From an uncultured beta proteobacterium (lineage in GTDB: Bacteria; Pseudomonadota; Gammaproteobacteria; Burkholderiales; SG8-41), in assembly GCA_903889565.1 (NCBI GenBank), contig CAISYC010000067.1, positions 1 through 64,000 on the forward strand: DNA of 64,000 nucleotides, read 5' to 3'. The notes under the pieces were generated by a model. It searched no databases and had not been told where the DNA came from. It saw nothing but the letters and a program-made list of their open reading frames with translations. The position numbers and the translations under genes were made by a program. Below are positions 24,073-33,179 of this stretch, piece by piece. How positions within the stretch are numbered: position 1 is the first letter of the stretch; each line of letters starts with the position of its first letter.

Positions 24073-25467
24073 ATGAAACTCGCCCGACATTTCGCCGAAC
24101 GCCTGGTCAGTCTGCGTTACGAGGACCTGCCGCCGGAGGCGGTCTACTGGAGCAAGGTGGCGGTGATGGACACGCTCGGCGTGATGCTCGCCGGTTCGCG
24201 CGAAGAGGCGCCGCACATCGTCGAAGATGTGCTGGCGCTCGGCGGCGACGGACCCTGCCTGATCGTCGGCAGCAATCGCCGCGCCGGCGCGCTCGATGCC
24301 GCGCTGATCAACGGCACTGCCGCGCATGTGCTCGATTTCGACAATACCGCCGCGCACATGGGCGGCCATGTGTCGGCGGTGATGGTGCCGGCGCTGCTGG
24401 CCGCGGCCGAGGCTTTCGATTGCAGCGGCCGCGATCTGCTGCTCGGTCACGTCGCCGGTTACGAGGTCGGCGCGCGCATCGGCCAGAGCGTCAACTTCTA
24501 TCACACCGAACTCGGCTGGCATCCGACCTGGACCGTCGGCGTGTTCGCGGTGACCGCGGCCTGCGCGCGCATGCTGCATCTGTCGGTCGATGAAACCGAA
24601 ACCGCGCTGGCGATGGCCACTTCGCTCGCCGGCGGCACCAAGGCGAATTTCGGCACCATGACCAAATCGCTGCACGCAGGCTCCTGCGCGCGCAACGGCC
24701 TGCAGGTGGTATTGCTGGCGAAGAAGGGCTTCACCGCGAATCCGAATGCGTTCGAGCACAAGCAGGGCTACTTTGAGGTATTCAACGGCAAGGGCAATTA
24801 CGACGCGGCCAAAGCGACCGCGCACTGGGCCGATCCGCTCGACATCGTGGTGCCGGGGGCGAGCTACAAGCTCTATCCCTGCTGTTACAGCACGCACGCG
24901 GCGATCGAGGCGGCACTCAATATCGTAAAGAAGCACGGCAGGCTCGATCCACAGTCGATTGCGCGCGTCGAATCGCATACCGCCGACGTGCGCCTGTTGC
25001 ACACCGACCGGCCTGCGCCGAACAGCGAGCTCGACGCCAAGTTCAGCGTGCAGTATTGCGTGCTGCGCGCGTTGCTTGACGGCAAAGTGGTGATGGAACA
25101 TTTTGAAAACGATGCTTACCGCGAGCCGCTGGTGCGCGAGCTGCTGCCGCGGGTAGAGGCGATTCCGCTGAAGGGCATCGCTTTCGACAAGGAGGATCCG
25201 TTTAATGCGCTGGTCAGGGTTACGCTGAGCGACGGCCGGGTGCTCGAATCGGCGGTCGATTTTCCGCTCGGCCGCACCTCGGCCAATCCGATCGCGTTCG
25301 AGGATCTGAAGGCGAAGTTCGAAAACTGCGCCGGCCGCGTGCTGCCGGCGCCGACCGCCCAGGCGCTCGCCAGCAGTATCGATGCGATGGATAGGCTCGC
25401 GCATGTGCGCGATCTCATGAAGCAGGTGGTTTCCGCCGCGCCGGTCCTGATCCGGCGCTCGGCCTGA
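24073..25467 (+). CDS. MmgE/PrpD family protein
   Basis: A 464-residue protein of the MmgE/PrpD fold, which includes 2-methylcitrate dehydratase, cis-aconitate decarboxylase and iminodisuccinate epimerase. Family landmarks are VMDTLGVMLAGSREEAPH, NGTAAHVLDFDNT, GYEVGARIG, KSLHAGSCARNGL and SYKLYPCCYSTHAAI. AGGAGC precedes ATG 24073. With a LeuCD-like pair and SDRs in the same run it probably isomerises or dehydrates the same branched hydroxy acid. The exact reaction cannot be assigned, as the family is functionally mixed. Confidence 0.85.
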   Translation: MKLARHFAERLVSLRYEDLPPEAVYWSKVAVMDTLGVMLAGSREEAPHIVEDVLALGGDGPCLIVGSNRRAGALDAALINGTAAHVLDFDNTAAHMGGHVSAVMVPALLAAAEAFDCSGRDLLLGHVAGYEVGARIGQSVNFYHTELGWHPTWTVGVFAVTAACARMLHLSVDETETALAMATSLAGGTKANFGTMTKSLHAGSCARNGLQVVLLAKKGFTANPNAFEHKQGYFEVFNGKGNYDAAKATAHWADPLDIVVPGASYKLYPCCYSTHAAIEAALNIVKKHGRLDPQSIARVESHTADVRLLHTDRPAPNSELDAKFSVQYCVLRALLDGKVVMEHFENDAYREPLVRELLPRVEAIPLKGIAFDKEDPFNALVRVTLSDGRVLESAVDFPLGRTSANPIAFEDLKAKFENCAGRVLPAPTAQALASSIDAMDRLAHVRDLMKQVVSAAPVLIRRSA

Positions 25468-25490
25468 GTTCATCCGGAAAGGCGGGCAGA

Positions 25491-26255
25491 ATGGCAGCAG
25501 AGCAGGCAGCATGGCGGCCGCGCGTATTCGTCACCGGCGCTTCGCAGGGCATCGGCGCCGGCATTGCGATAGAAATGGCGCGCAAGGGTTACGACGTGGC
25601 GGTGTCATCGACGCGGCCAGAGAAGCTCTCGGCGGTGCTGGACGACATCCGCGGCACGGGCGCGCGGGCGCTGCCAGTGGAGCTGGAGATCCGCGATCAA
25701 TCGAGTATCGAACGCGCGATCGCGGCGGTGATTGGCGAATTCGGCGGCCTCGATGTGCTGGTCAACAATGCGGCGGTCGCGGTGCGCAAGGCGGCGCTCG
25801 AATTCACCATGGACGAATGGAACGCCGTGATGAGCATCAATCTGACCGGCACTTTCTTCATGTGCCAGCAGATGGGTCGTCATCTGATCGCGGCGAAACG
25901 GCCGGGCAGCATCATCAACATCACCTCGACCCATGGGCTGGTCGGCATGGCCAAGCGCTCCGCTTACGGCATTTCCAAAGCCGGCGTGATCCACATGGCG
26001 CGCATGCTGGCGATCGAATGGGCCGAACACGGCATCCGCGTCAATACGGTGGCGCCCGGCGCGGTGGTCACGCCCTCGCGCGCGGCGATGCCGGCCGATG
26101 CCGATCACGCCGCGGTGCGCATGGCGCGCATTCCGATGAAGAAGCTGTGCACGGTCGAGGATGTCGCCGCTGCCGTCAGTTATCTGGCGAGCGCGCAGGC
26201 GTCCTACATCACGGGCCAGACGCTGGTGCTCGACGGCGGCGTGACGTCGCAATAG
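25491..26255 (+). CDS. Short-chain dehydrogenase/reductase (SDR)
   Basis: A 254-residue classical SDR. It has cofactor motif TGASQGIG (15-22), NNAA in the structural motif, catalytic Ser146, and Tyr159-x3-Lys163 (YGISK). The C-terminus (GQTLVLDGGV) is typical of 3-oxoacyl-reductase-like members. It starts 23 bp after the MmgE/PrpD gene and is the second SDR in this operon. The two are not near-identical, so they probably act at different steps. Confidence 0.85.
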   Translation: MAAEQAAWRPRVFVTGASQGIGAGIAIEMARKGYDVAVSSTRPEKLSAVLDDIRGTGARALPVELEIRDQSSIERAIAAVIGEFGGLDVLVNNAAVAVRKAALEFTMDEWNAVMSINLTGTFFMCQQMGRHLIAAKRPGSIINITSTHGLVGMAKRSAYGISKAGVIHMARMLAIEWAEHGIRVNTVAPGAVVTPSRAAMPADADHAAVRMARIPMKKLCTVEDVAAAVSYLASAQASYITGQTLVLDGGVTSQ

Positions 26256-26299
26256 CGCGTGCCGTTGCCCGGCAACCGGCTGTTACAATCGGGCACCCC

Positions 26300-27397
26300 A
26301 TGGAGACCACATTTCAACGCAAGGACCTCGGCATCGCCGTCATCGGTTGCGGCCGCATCGGCACGTTGCGCGCGACGCTCGCGGCGCGTCACGCCGCGGT
26401 CAAATTTCTCGCGGTCGCCGATAAAGACCCGGCGCGCGCGAAGAAACTCGCCGACCGCACCGGCGCGCAATTTCATTCCGGCGACAACCTGGAAGTGATC
26501 GCACGGCCCGAAGTCAACGCCGTGGTGGTATCGACGATCGAAGTCGAACATACGCGGCCGATCCTGCAGGCGCTGGAGCTTGGCAAACCGGTGCTGGTCG
26601 AAAAACCGCTGGCGTTCAGCTTTGCCGAAGCCGACCGCCTGCTCGCCGCGGCTGAAAAAGCGGGCGTCGCATTGCACGTCGGCTACAGCCGGCGCTTCAA
26701 GGATAAATATCTGCTGGCGAAAGAGCAGCTCGTCAGCGGGCGTCTCGGTCGAATCACCAGCGGGATGGCGCGCGTGTTCAATTCGCGTTCGCAGGCGCTG
26801 GCGACCCTGTCGCGGCTGCCGGCCGACACGAGCTCGATCTCGGGACTCGTCTACTATATCGATCTGATGAACTGGCTGCTGCCGGATAATCCGCCGGTCG
26901 AGGTGTTTGCGCGCGCCAACGCGGGCGCGATTGCCGGTGCCGGCTACGCCAATACCAATGACGTGACCTACGCGATTGTCAGCTTGAAGGACGGTGCGGT
27001 GGTCGATCTCGGCGTCTGTTATGCGCTGCCGCAACATTATCCGTCGCTCGGTCACGCCGGTCGCGTCGAACTGATCGGCACCGACGGCGTGCTGATCATC
27101 GACGACGATCACACCGATCAGATGATGTACAGCCAGCACAGCGCGCCGCATGTGTACCTGCCCGATCACAACGTCGAGATGGTGTTTCTCGGCAGCGGCA
27201 CGCCTGGCGACTGGGCGCTGGGCGAGTTTCAGGGACCGGTGGCGGGTGAAACACGCAACTGGCTCGATCATTTGTCGATGGGGCGGCCGTGCATGGTGGC
27301 GAGCGGCAATGAGGCGCGCCGCACGATCGAGATTACGCTGGCGATCGAGGAGTCGCTCAAAGCCGGCGCGCCGGTGCGTCTGCCGCTGGTGGCGTGA
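26300..27397 (+). CDS. Gfo/Idh/MocA family NAD(P) oxidoreductase
   Basis: A 365-residue oxidoreductase with N-terminal Rossmann motif IAVIGCGRIG (about residues 11-20). The EKPLAF motif carries the Lys involved in cofactor and substrate binding. GYSRRFK and a C-terminal alpha/beta domain complete the myo-inositol dehydrogenase-like fold. The start ATG 26300 lies in a short gap containing the palindrome GTTGCC-C-GGCAAC (26264-26276). It is the last rightward gene of the cluster. Substrates of the family are polyols, sugars or hydroxy acids, not defined here. Confidence 0.85.
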   Translation: METTFQRKDLGIAVIGCGRIGTLRATLAARHAAVKFLAVADKDPARAKKLADRTGAQFHSGDNLEVIARPEVNAVVVSTIEVEHTRPILQALELGKPVLVEKPLAFSFAEADRLLAAAEKAGVALHVGYSRRFKDKYLLAKEQLVSGRLGRITSGMARVFNSRSQALATLSRLPADTSSISGLVYYIDLMNWLLPDNPPVEVFARANAGAIAGAGYANTNDVTYAIVSLKDGAVVDLGVCYALPQHYPSLGHAGRVELIGTDGVLIIDDDHTDQMMYSQHSAPHVYLPDHNVEMVFLGSGTPGDWALGEFQGPVAGETRNWLDHLSMGRPCMVASGNEARRTIEITLAIEESLKAGAPVRLPLVA

Positions 27398-27413
27398 CGG
27401 ACGCCGGCCGTGC

Positions 27414-27818
27414 TCAGCAACGGTACGACTCGACAAACATCAGGTCGCCGGTTGGCCGCAGGGACCAATGATCTGCCTCAACGCAAAACTGCGCGCCATT
27501 GCTAAAACGCAGTTCCAGCATGGCCGGCGCACCGATCGCGCAGGGCAGGGGTAATAAGCGCATCTGTTTGCCGCCGACGAGGAGATGTCCGCCGGAAATT
27601 TTTCCGATACAGGCATCGTCATCGCGCAGAACCCTGGCGCCGGTGCAAACGAGTTCAATGCCCTGCGCATAGCCGGGAGTTGTTTCGGCTCCAGCATCTG
27701 CGCCGATACGGCGGACCGCAGCGGCGGAGAATTTCACCACTACCACACCCGCATCGACGCGGATCTCCGACACCTCGGAATCCTGAAACTCCATTTCATC
27801 GCCCGGCGCAATTGCCAT
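27414..27818 (-). CDS. Hypothetical protein, 134 aa
   Basis: A 134-residue soluble protein with no recognised domain. The composition is beta-strand-like, with alternating hydrophobics such as IRVDAGVVVVKFSAAAV and PAMLELRFSNGAQFCVEA. It starts at ATG 27818, 33 bp after the MFS gene stop on the same strand, so it may end the leftward operon. Codon use is like its neighbours. Confidence 0.5.
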   Translation of the reverse strand: MAIAPGDEMEFQDSEVSEIRVDAGVVVVKFSAAAVRRIGADAGAETTPGYAQGIELVCTGARVLRDDDACIGKISGGHLLVGGKQMRLLPLPCAIGAPAMLELRFSNGAQFCVEADHWSLRPTGDLMFVESYRC

Positions 27819-27851
27819 GCTTCGTTCCGGCGCGGGCGGCGGCAGTGGCGT

Positions 27852-29078
27852 TCAGCCCGCGGCGGTTGAATGCGCGTGCGCGCTGGTTTCCGCCGGCATC
27901 AGCAGCATCATGACGTTGGCGAAGACGATGGTGCCGGCAAGGAAGTAAAACGCCATGTAAATGCCATAACTGTCGGCAATCATCCCGCAGATGGCCGGCG
28001 CCAGCGCCGAGCCGACCGCGCTGAAGGTGAACTGCAGGCCGACGGTGCTGCCGCGCATGTTCATCGGTGTCGCATCCATTGCCCACGCCTGCAACGCCGG
28101 GCGCATGGCGTAGAGAAAAAATCCGACCAGCGCGACGAAGACCACGAACCACGGCGTTTTCGCCGCCAGCGCCATGCCGACGATGGTGATGCCGGCGACG
28201 GTCATGCCGCTCATGATGATGCGCTTGCGGCCGAGTTTGTCGGAGAGATGGCCGCCGACCGGCGCGGCGATAAAGCCTCCCAGCTGCAGCACCGCCATGC
28301 AGATGCCGACCGCGAACGGCGAGTATTTCATTTCGTAGGCGAGATATACCGGCAAAAAGGTCAAAAGGCCGGACTGCGTCAGTGTGCGCAGGCCGGTCGC
28401 GCATGAAATCAGCATCAGCGCGCGGTTGCGGAAGAGTTGACTGAAATTGTGCAGGTAATCGCCGACCCGGCGCGGCGCGCTGGTTTCGCTGCGATTGCGT
28501 TCGCCGGAGAAGGCGCCGACATAAATCAGGATCAGCGCCGCCATGACAAGGCCGGGCAGGATGTTGACGACGACCACCGTGCGCCAGCTCCAGGTGGCGA
28601 GCAGCGCGCCGATCGCCAGCGGCGCGAGCGCCTCGCCGACGTTGCCGCCCATGCCGTGCAGCGAGAGCACGAAGCCCTTGCGCGCCGGATAACGCGTCGC
28701 CAGCGTGGCGATCGCGGCCGGATGCCACAGATTGTTGCCGATGCCGACGAGGCACACGCAGGCGATCACCATCCAGTAGGAGTGCGTCACGCTGATCAGC
28801 GCGTAGGGCATGCCGACCCAGAACAGCGACAACGCCATCAGCTTGCCTTTTTTGCCGACCATGTCGACCAGCATGCCGCCGGGCATCGAGGTTAGCGCGC
28901 CGACGCCGTACATCGCGGTCATGACGAAGCCGATTTCCGTATACGACAGGCCGAGTTCGCGGCCGATCAGCGGCAGCAGCAGGTAGAAGGTCGCCGGATA
29001 CCAGTGCGTGAGCATATGTCCCGCAGAGATCAGCCACATTTCGCGTAGCGGCGCGTGGGATGCGGCAGCGGTATTCAT
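27852..29078 (-). CDS. MFS transporter
   Basis: A 408-residue major facilitator with about twelve hydrophobic segments. It has a conserved loop between segments 2 and 3 (GGMLVDMVGKKGKLM) and its repeat between 8 and 9 (GGHLSDKLGRKRIIM). This is the pattern of solute/proton carriers. It lies downstream of four Bug genes and a monooxygenase-hydrolase pair on the same strand. It could export a by-product or import the substrate when Bug-type partners are absent. The substrate is unknown. Confidence 0.88.
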   Translation of the reverse strand: MNTAAASHAPLREMWLISAGHMLTHWYPATFYLLLPLIGRELGLSYTEIGFVMTAMYGVGALTSMPGGMLVDMVGKKGKLMALSLFWVGMPYALISVTHSYWMVIACVCLVGIGNNLWHPAAIATLATRYPARKGFVLSLHGMGGNVGEALAPLAIGALLATWSWRTVVVVNILPGLVMAALILIYVGAFSGERNRSETSAPRRVGDYLHNFSQLFRNRALMLISCATGLRTLTQSGLLTFLPVYLAYEMKYSPFAVGICMAVLQLGGFIAAPVGGHLSDKLGRKRIIMSGMTVAGITIVGMALAAKTPWFVVFVALVGFFLYAMRPALQAWAMDATPMNMRGSTVGLQFTFSAVGSALAPAICGMIADSYGIYMAFYFLAGTIVFANVMMLLMPAETSAHAHSTAAG

Positions 29079-29152
29079 GGTGTCACCAAAGGCGTGCGGG
29101 GGAAGGCGGCATCATAGCATCGGTGCCGCCGCCGCCGCGTCAAATGAGCGCT

Positions 29153-30142
29153 TTATTCCGGCTTGATATCGGCGTCCTTGATCACGCGTGCCCACTTGTT
29201 GATTTCGCTGTTGATCAGATCGCGCAGGGCCTCCGGCGTGCCCGGATCCGGTTCGATGCCCTGCTGGATCAGTTTCTCGCGCACCGCCGGATCACGCAGC
29301 ACAGCGCCGATTTCGCGATTGAGCAGCTGGATGACGTCAGACGGCGTGCCCGCAGGGGCCAGCAGGCCGAACAGGCCGCGGGAATCGAGCGGCACGCCCG
29401 ATTCGATCGCCGTCGGCACATTGGGCAACACCGGTGAACGTGCGGCGGTGGTCACCGCCAGCGCCTTCAGTTTGCCCGCCTGCACCAGCGGCACGTAAAC
29501 CGGAATGTTGTCGAACACCAGCGTCACGCGTCCCGACATCAGATCGGGCGCATAAGTCGCGCCTTTGTACGGCACATGCAGCACGTCGAGGCCGGCGGCT
29601 TTTTTGTACATTTCGCAGGTCAGATGCAGCAGGCCGCCGGTACCCGACGAGGCGCAGCTGTATTTGCCCGGCGCCGCCTTCAGCAGCGCCGTCAGTTCGC
29701 TCAGGTTGTTGGCCGGCAGGCCGGGGCCGATAAAAAGGCCGTTCGGAATCTGACCGAGCTTGATGATGGGCGCGAAGTCCTTGCGAAAGTCGTAGTTGAG
29801 CGCGCTGTAATAGCTGACGTTGATCGCATTCGAAGCCACCGAACTCATCAGCAGCGCATAGCCGTCGGGCGCCGATTTGGCGACGGTTTCGGCGGCGAGA
29901 TTGCCGCCGGCGCCCGGGCGCGGGTCCATGATCACCGATTGATTAAGGCGCCGCGTCAACTGGTCGGTGACGGTGCGGCCGAACATGTCGGCGCTGCTGC
30001 CGGTGGCGAGCGAGGTGATGAAGCGCACCACCTTCGCCGGATAGGCGGGCTGCTGCGCGGCGGCGACGGCGGCGCCCAGCGTCAAACCGCCGGCAATGCC
30101 GGTGACGAACCATTCCCGCATACGTGATCGTGGCGTTTTCAT
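29153..30142 (-). CDS. Bug-family periplasmic solute receptor (7 of 10)
   Basis: A 329-residue receptor with a signal peptide (LGAAVAAAQ) and a divergent ligand loop, SLATGSSADMFGR. Family blocks include SAPDGYALLMS, CASSGTGGLLHLTCE and HVPYKGATYA. GAGGAG lies upstream of ATG 30142. It is the most divergent of the four tandem Bug genes in this run and lies nearest the MFS gene. Confidence 0.87.
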   Translation of the reverse strand: MKTPRSRMREWFVTGIAGGLTLGAAVAAAQQPAYPAKVVRFITSLATGSSADMFGRTVTDQLTRRLNQSVIMDPRPGAGGNLAAETVAKSAPDGYALLMSSVASNAINVSYYSALNYDFRKDFAPIIKLGQIPNGLFIGPGLPANNLSELTALLKAAPGKYSCASSGTGGLLHLTCEMYKKAAGLDVLHVPYKGATYAPDLMSGRVTLVFDNIPVYVPLVQAGKLKALAVTTAARSPVLPNVPTAIESGVPLDSRGLFGLLAPAGTPSDVIQLLNREIGAVLRDPAVREKLIQQGIEPDPGTPEALRDLINSEINKWARVIKDADIKPE

Positions 30143-30182
30143 GCTGACGTTCTCCTCATTGATGTTTTTTTTCAGACGTCGC

Positions 30183-31172
30183 TTATTCCGACGGCCTGAT
30201 GTTCGCGTCGCGCAACAGCTTCGTCCATTTCACGGTTTCCCTGCGCAGAAACGCCCCGAAGTCGGCGGGTGACGAGCCGGCCGCTTCGGCGCCGAGGACG
30301 ATCAGCTTTTCCTGCACTTCCGGCGACTTCAGCGTGCGCATGACGTCGGCATTGACCTTCGCAATCACCTCCGGCGGCGTGCGCAGCGGCGCGAGCATGC
30401 CGTACCAGCCGAGAATCTCGAAGCCGGGCAGCGTATCGGCCACCGACGGCACGTCGGGGGCGATCACCGTGCGCGTCAGCGTGGTGACGCCGAGCGAGCG
30501 TATGCGACCAGTCTTGAGATAGGTCGGCAGCGAGGGCACCGCCTGGCAGGCGATCTGCACCTGTCCGCCCATCAGATCGGTGATCGCAGGCACTGCGCCT
30601 TTGTACGGCACGTGGACGATATCGATCCCGCTCAGCGTGCGAAACATCTCCATGCACAGGTGCGCGGTCGAGCCCTGTCCGCTCGAGCCGTAGAGCAGCT
30701 GGCCGGGGCGCGCTTTTGCATAGGCGATGAGTTCCGGAATGGTCGTCACCGGCAGATTTGAGGTGACGGCAATCGCAAACGCGGTGGAGGCGACCATGCC
30801 GACCGGCGCGAATTCGCTTGCCATCAGATAGCGCTGGTAGAGCGTGGTGCCGATCAACTGCGTCATCGTGGCGAACCACAGCGTGTAACCGTCGGGCGCC
30901 GATTTGGCGACGATCTCCGCGCCGACCACGCCGGTGGCGCCGGGCCGCGCATCGACGACGACCTGCTGGCCCCATAGTTCTGTCAGCTTGGCGCCGATCT
31001 GGCGCGCCAGGATATCCGGGCCCGAACCGGCGGTCGCCGCGATGATCATGCGTACCGGCCGCTCGGGATAGCCGGCGGCAACGCCGCCAACGGCGAGCAG
31101 CAGCGCGGCGCTCAGCGCGAGCCGCAGAATCGTTCGCGATGGCATGGCGTCAACGGGTGGCGGCGTCTGCAT
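30183..31172 (-). CDS. Bug-family periplasmic solute receptor (8 of 10)
   Basis: A 329-residue receptor, first of three close tandem paralogues. They share the loop A(T)-GSGPD in place of the usual GG-x-x-D, TLW-ATM, and GQGST-HLC-E. Start ATG 31172 has TAAGG upstream; ATG 31145 is the alternative and also gives a signal peptide (LLAVGGVAAG). It lies 7 bp after the next paralogue's stop. Confidence 0.87.
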   Translation of the reverse strand: MQTPPPVDAMPSRTILRLALSAALLLAVGGVAAGYPERPVRMIIAATAGSGPDILARQIGAKLTELWGQQVVVDARPGATGVVGAEIVAKSAPDGYTLWFATMTQLIGTTLYQRYLMASEFAPVGMVASTAFAIAVTSNLPVTTIPELIAYAKARPGQLLYGSSGQGSTAHLCMEMFRTLSGIDIVHVPYKGAVPAITDLMGGQVQIACQAVPSLPTYLKTGRIRSLGVTTLTRTVIAPDVPSVADTLPGFEILGWYGMLAPLRTPPEVIAKVNADVMRTLKSPEVQEKLIVLGAEAAGSSPADFGAFLRRETVKWTKLLRDANIRPSE

Positions 31173-31179
31173 GGCGGCC

Positions 31180-32163
31180 TTACTCAGGGGGATGGATATT
31201 GGCGTCGTGCAGAACCCTGGTCCAGCGCGCAGTTTCTTTTTGCAGAAAGGCGGTGAAGGTTGCCGCACTCGAATGGGCGGCTTCGGCGCCGACCGTGAGC
31301 AGGCGCGCTTGAATGTCCGGGCTGCGCAGCGCTTCGGCGAGGCCGGCATTTATGCGCGCGATGATTTCCTTCGGCGTGCCGCGCGGCGCGAGCACGCCGT
31401 ACCAGCCGACCAGTTCATAGCCGGGCACGTCGTCGGCCACCGGCGCCAGTCCCGGCGCAAGTGCGGTGGGTTCGCGGGTGGTGACGCCGAGCGCGCGCAC
31501 CTTGCCGCTTTGCAGGAAAGGTGGCATCGCCGGCGCCGCTGCGCAGGTCGCATGCATTTGTCCGCCCATCATGTCGGTGAGCGCGATGACACTGCCCTTG
31601 TACGGCACGTGTTCGAGCTTGATGCCTGCGAGCGCCTGAAACAGTTCCATGCACAGGTGCGGCGTCGAGCCCTGACCGCCGGAGCCGTACATGACCTGGC
31701 CCGGTCGTGCCTTCGCGTAGGCGACGAATTCGGCGATCGACTTGACCGGCAGCGTCGAACTCACCGAGATCACGAACGGCGTCGAGGCGACCAGGCCGAC
31801 GGCATCGAAGTCGCGCGTCATCATGTATTTCTGGAACAGCGTGGTGCTGATCAACTGCGTCATGGTCGCCATCCACAACGTGTAGCCGTCGGGCGCAGCT
31901 TTCGCCGCGAGCTCCGCGCCGATCAGCCCCGAGGCGCCGGCGCGGTTGTCGACGACGATCTGCTGGCCCCAGATTTCCGCGAGCCGCGTGCCCAGCAGTC
32001 GCGCGACGACATCGGGCCCCGAGCCGATGGTGGTTGCCGTCATCATGCGGACCGGTTTGGACGGATAGACTTCGGCGCTGCCGGCGGCGTGGATCGCCAG
32101 CGTGAAACACAGCACGAGCATGGCCGTAGCGCGTCTGCGGGTGATCAAACCTGCGGCGTTCAC
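31180..32163 (-). CDS. Bug-family periplasmic solute receptor (9 of 10)
   Basis: A 327-residue receptor, middle member of the GSGPD triplet (loop TTIGSGPDVVAR). The signal peptide ends near HAAGSAE. Paralogue blocks TLWMATMTQLI and HLCMELFQALAG match the flanking genes almost residue for residue. It overlaps the upstream paralogue by 4 bp, an arrangement expected after tandem duplication in an operon. Confidence 0.87.
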   Translation of the reverse strand: MNAAGLITRRRATAMLVLCFTLAIHAAGSAEVYPSKPVRMMTATTIGSGPDVVARLLGTRLAEIWGQQIVVDNRAGASGLIGAELAAKAAPDGYTLWMATMTQLISTTLFQKYMMTRDFDAVGLVASTPFVISVSSTLPVKSIAEFVAYAKARPGQVMYGSGGQGSTPHLCMELFQALAGIKLEHVPYKGSVIALTDMMGGQMHATCAAAPAMPPFLQSGKVRALGVTTREPTALAPGLAPVADDVPGYELVGWYGVLAPRGTPKEIIARINAGLAEALRSPDIQARLLTVGAEAAHSSAATFTAFLQKETARWTRVLHDANIHPPE

Positions 32164-33134
32164 GCGCCCGCCTTGATGCCGGCGTCACGCAGTACCCGGC
32201 CCCAGCGCCGCGTTTCGCCTTCGAGAAAGGTTTTGAATGCGGCAGGTGTCGAGCCGACGGCTTCCGCGCCGACCGCTTCGAGGCGTTCGCGCACATCCGG
32301 CTTGGTCAAGGCGCGCGTGATCTCGGCATTGATCTTGTTGACGATGGCGCGCGGCGTGCCGAGTGGCGCGAGCAGGCCGTACCAACCGACCAGTTCGTAG
32401 CCGGGCACGGCCTCGGCCACCGCCGCCACGTCTGGCGCCAGCGGCGTGCGCGTGCGCGTGGTGACGCCGAGCGCGCGCACCTTGCCGCTTTTCGCGAACG
32501 CCTGCACGGCGGGCGCCGCCACGCAGGACACATGGACCTGGCCCGCCATCAAATCGGTCAGCGCCGGCGCGGCGCCCTTGTACGGCACGTGCAGCATCCG
32601 CGTGCCGGTCATCGATTGGAACAACTCGATGCACAGATGCGGCGTCGAGCCCTGGCCGGCCGACGCGTAGTTGATCTGGTCGGGACGCGCTTTCGCCAGC
32701 GCGATCAGTTCTGCAATTGAATTGGCCGGCAGCGCGGCGTTGACCGCAATCACATAAGGCGTCGAGGCGACCTGCGTGACCGGCTCGAAATCGCGCGCCA
32801 GCAGCAGCCGCTGATAAAGCGTGGTGGCGATCACATGCGACATGGTGGCCATCCACAGCGTGTAGCCGTCGGCGGCGGCGTTGGCCGTGAGTTCGGCGCC
32901 GATCATGCCGGAGGCGCCGGCGCGCGGATCGATCACCACCTGCTGGCCCCAGGCCTCGGTCAGGCGCGCGCCGATCTGGCGCGCGAGGATGTCGGGGCCG
33001 GAACCGACGGTGGTGGCAATGATGATGCGAACCGGTTTCGACGGATAGTCGTCGGCCGCGCGCGCGTCAACCCCGGCCGTCATCGCAATGGCGGCGAGAG
33101 TGATGCGGAACAGTACGCGTGGGGGCGCGTGCAT
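32160..33134 (-). CDS. Bug-family periplasmic solute receptor (10 of 10)
   Basis: A 324-residue receptor and first-transcribed member of the GSGPD triplet (loop TTVGSGPDILAR). It has TLWMATMSHVI and HLCIELFQSMTG. The signal peptide runs to about VDARA. It follows the alpha/beta hydrolase by 45 bp, so the hydrolase and this receptor are probably expressed together. The ligand is likely an acid or ester acted on by the upstream monooxygenase-hydrolase pair. Confidence 0.87.
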   Translation of the reverse strand: MHAPPRVLFRITLAAIAMTAGVDARAADDYPSKPVRIIIATTVGSGPDILARQIGARLTEAWGQQVVIDPRAGASGMIGAELTANAAADGYTLWMATMSHVIATTLYQRLLLARDFEPVTQVASTPYVIAVNAALPANSIAELIALAKARPDQINYASAGQGSTPHLCIELFQSMTGTRMLHVPYKGAAPALTDLMAGQVHVSCVAAPAVQAFAKSGKVRALGVTTRTRTPLAPDVAAVAEAVPGYELVGWYGLLAPLGTPRAIVNKINAEITRALTKPDVRERLEAVGAEAVGSTPAAFKTFLEGETRRWGRVLRDAGIKAGA

Positions 33135-33179
33135 TGTTGCGATGGATCGAAAAAAAACGGGCGGCCGCGGCCGCCGGCT

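Noticed and set aside
26264..26289. Promoter TTGCCC/TACAAT before the Gfo/Idh gene
   Set aside because: Spacing is only 13 bp, too short for a sigma-70 promoter; the gene may instead be read from upstream.
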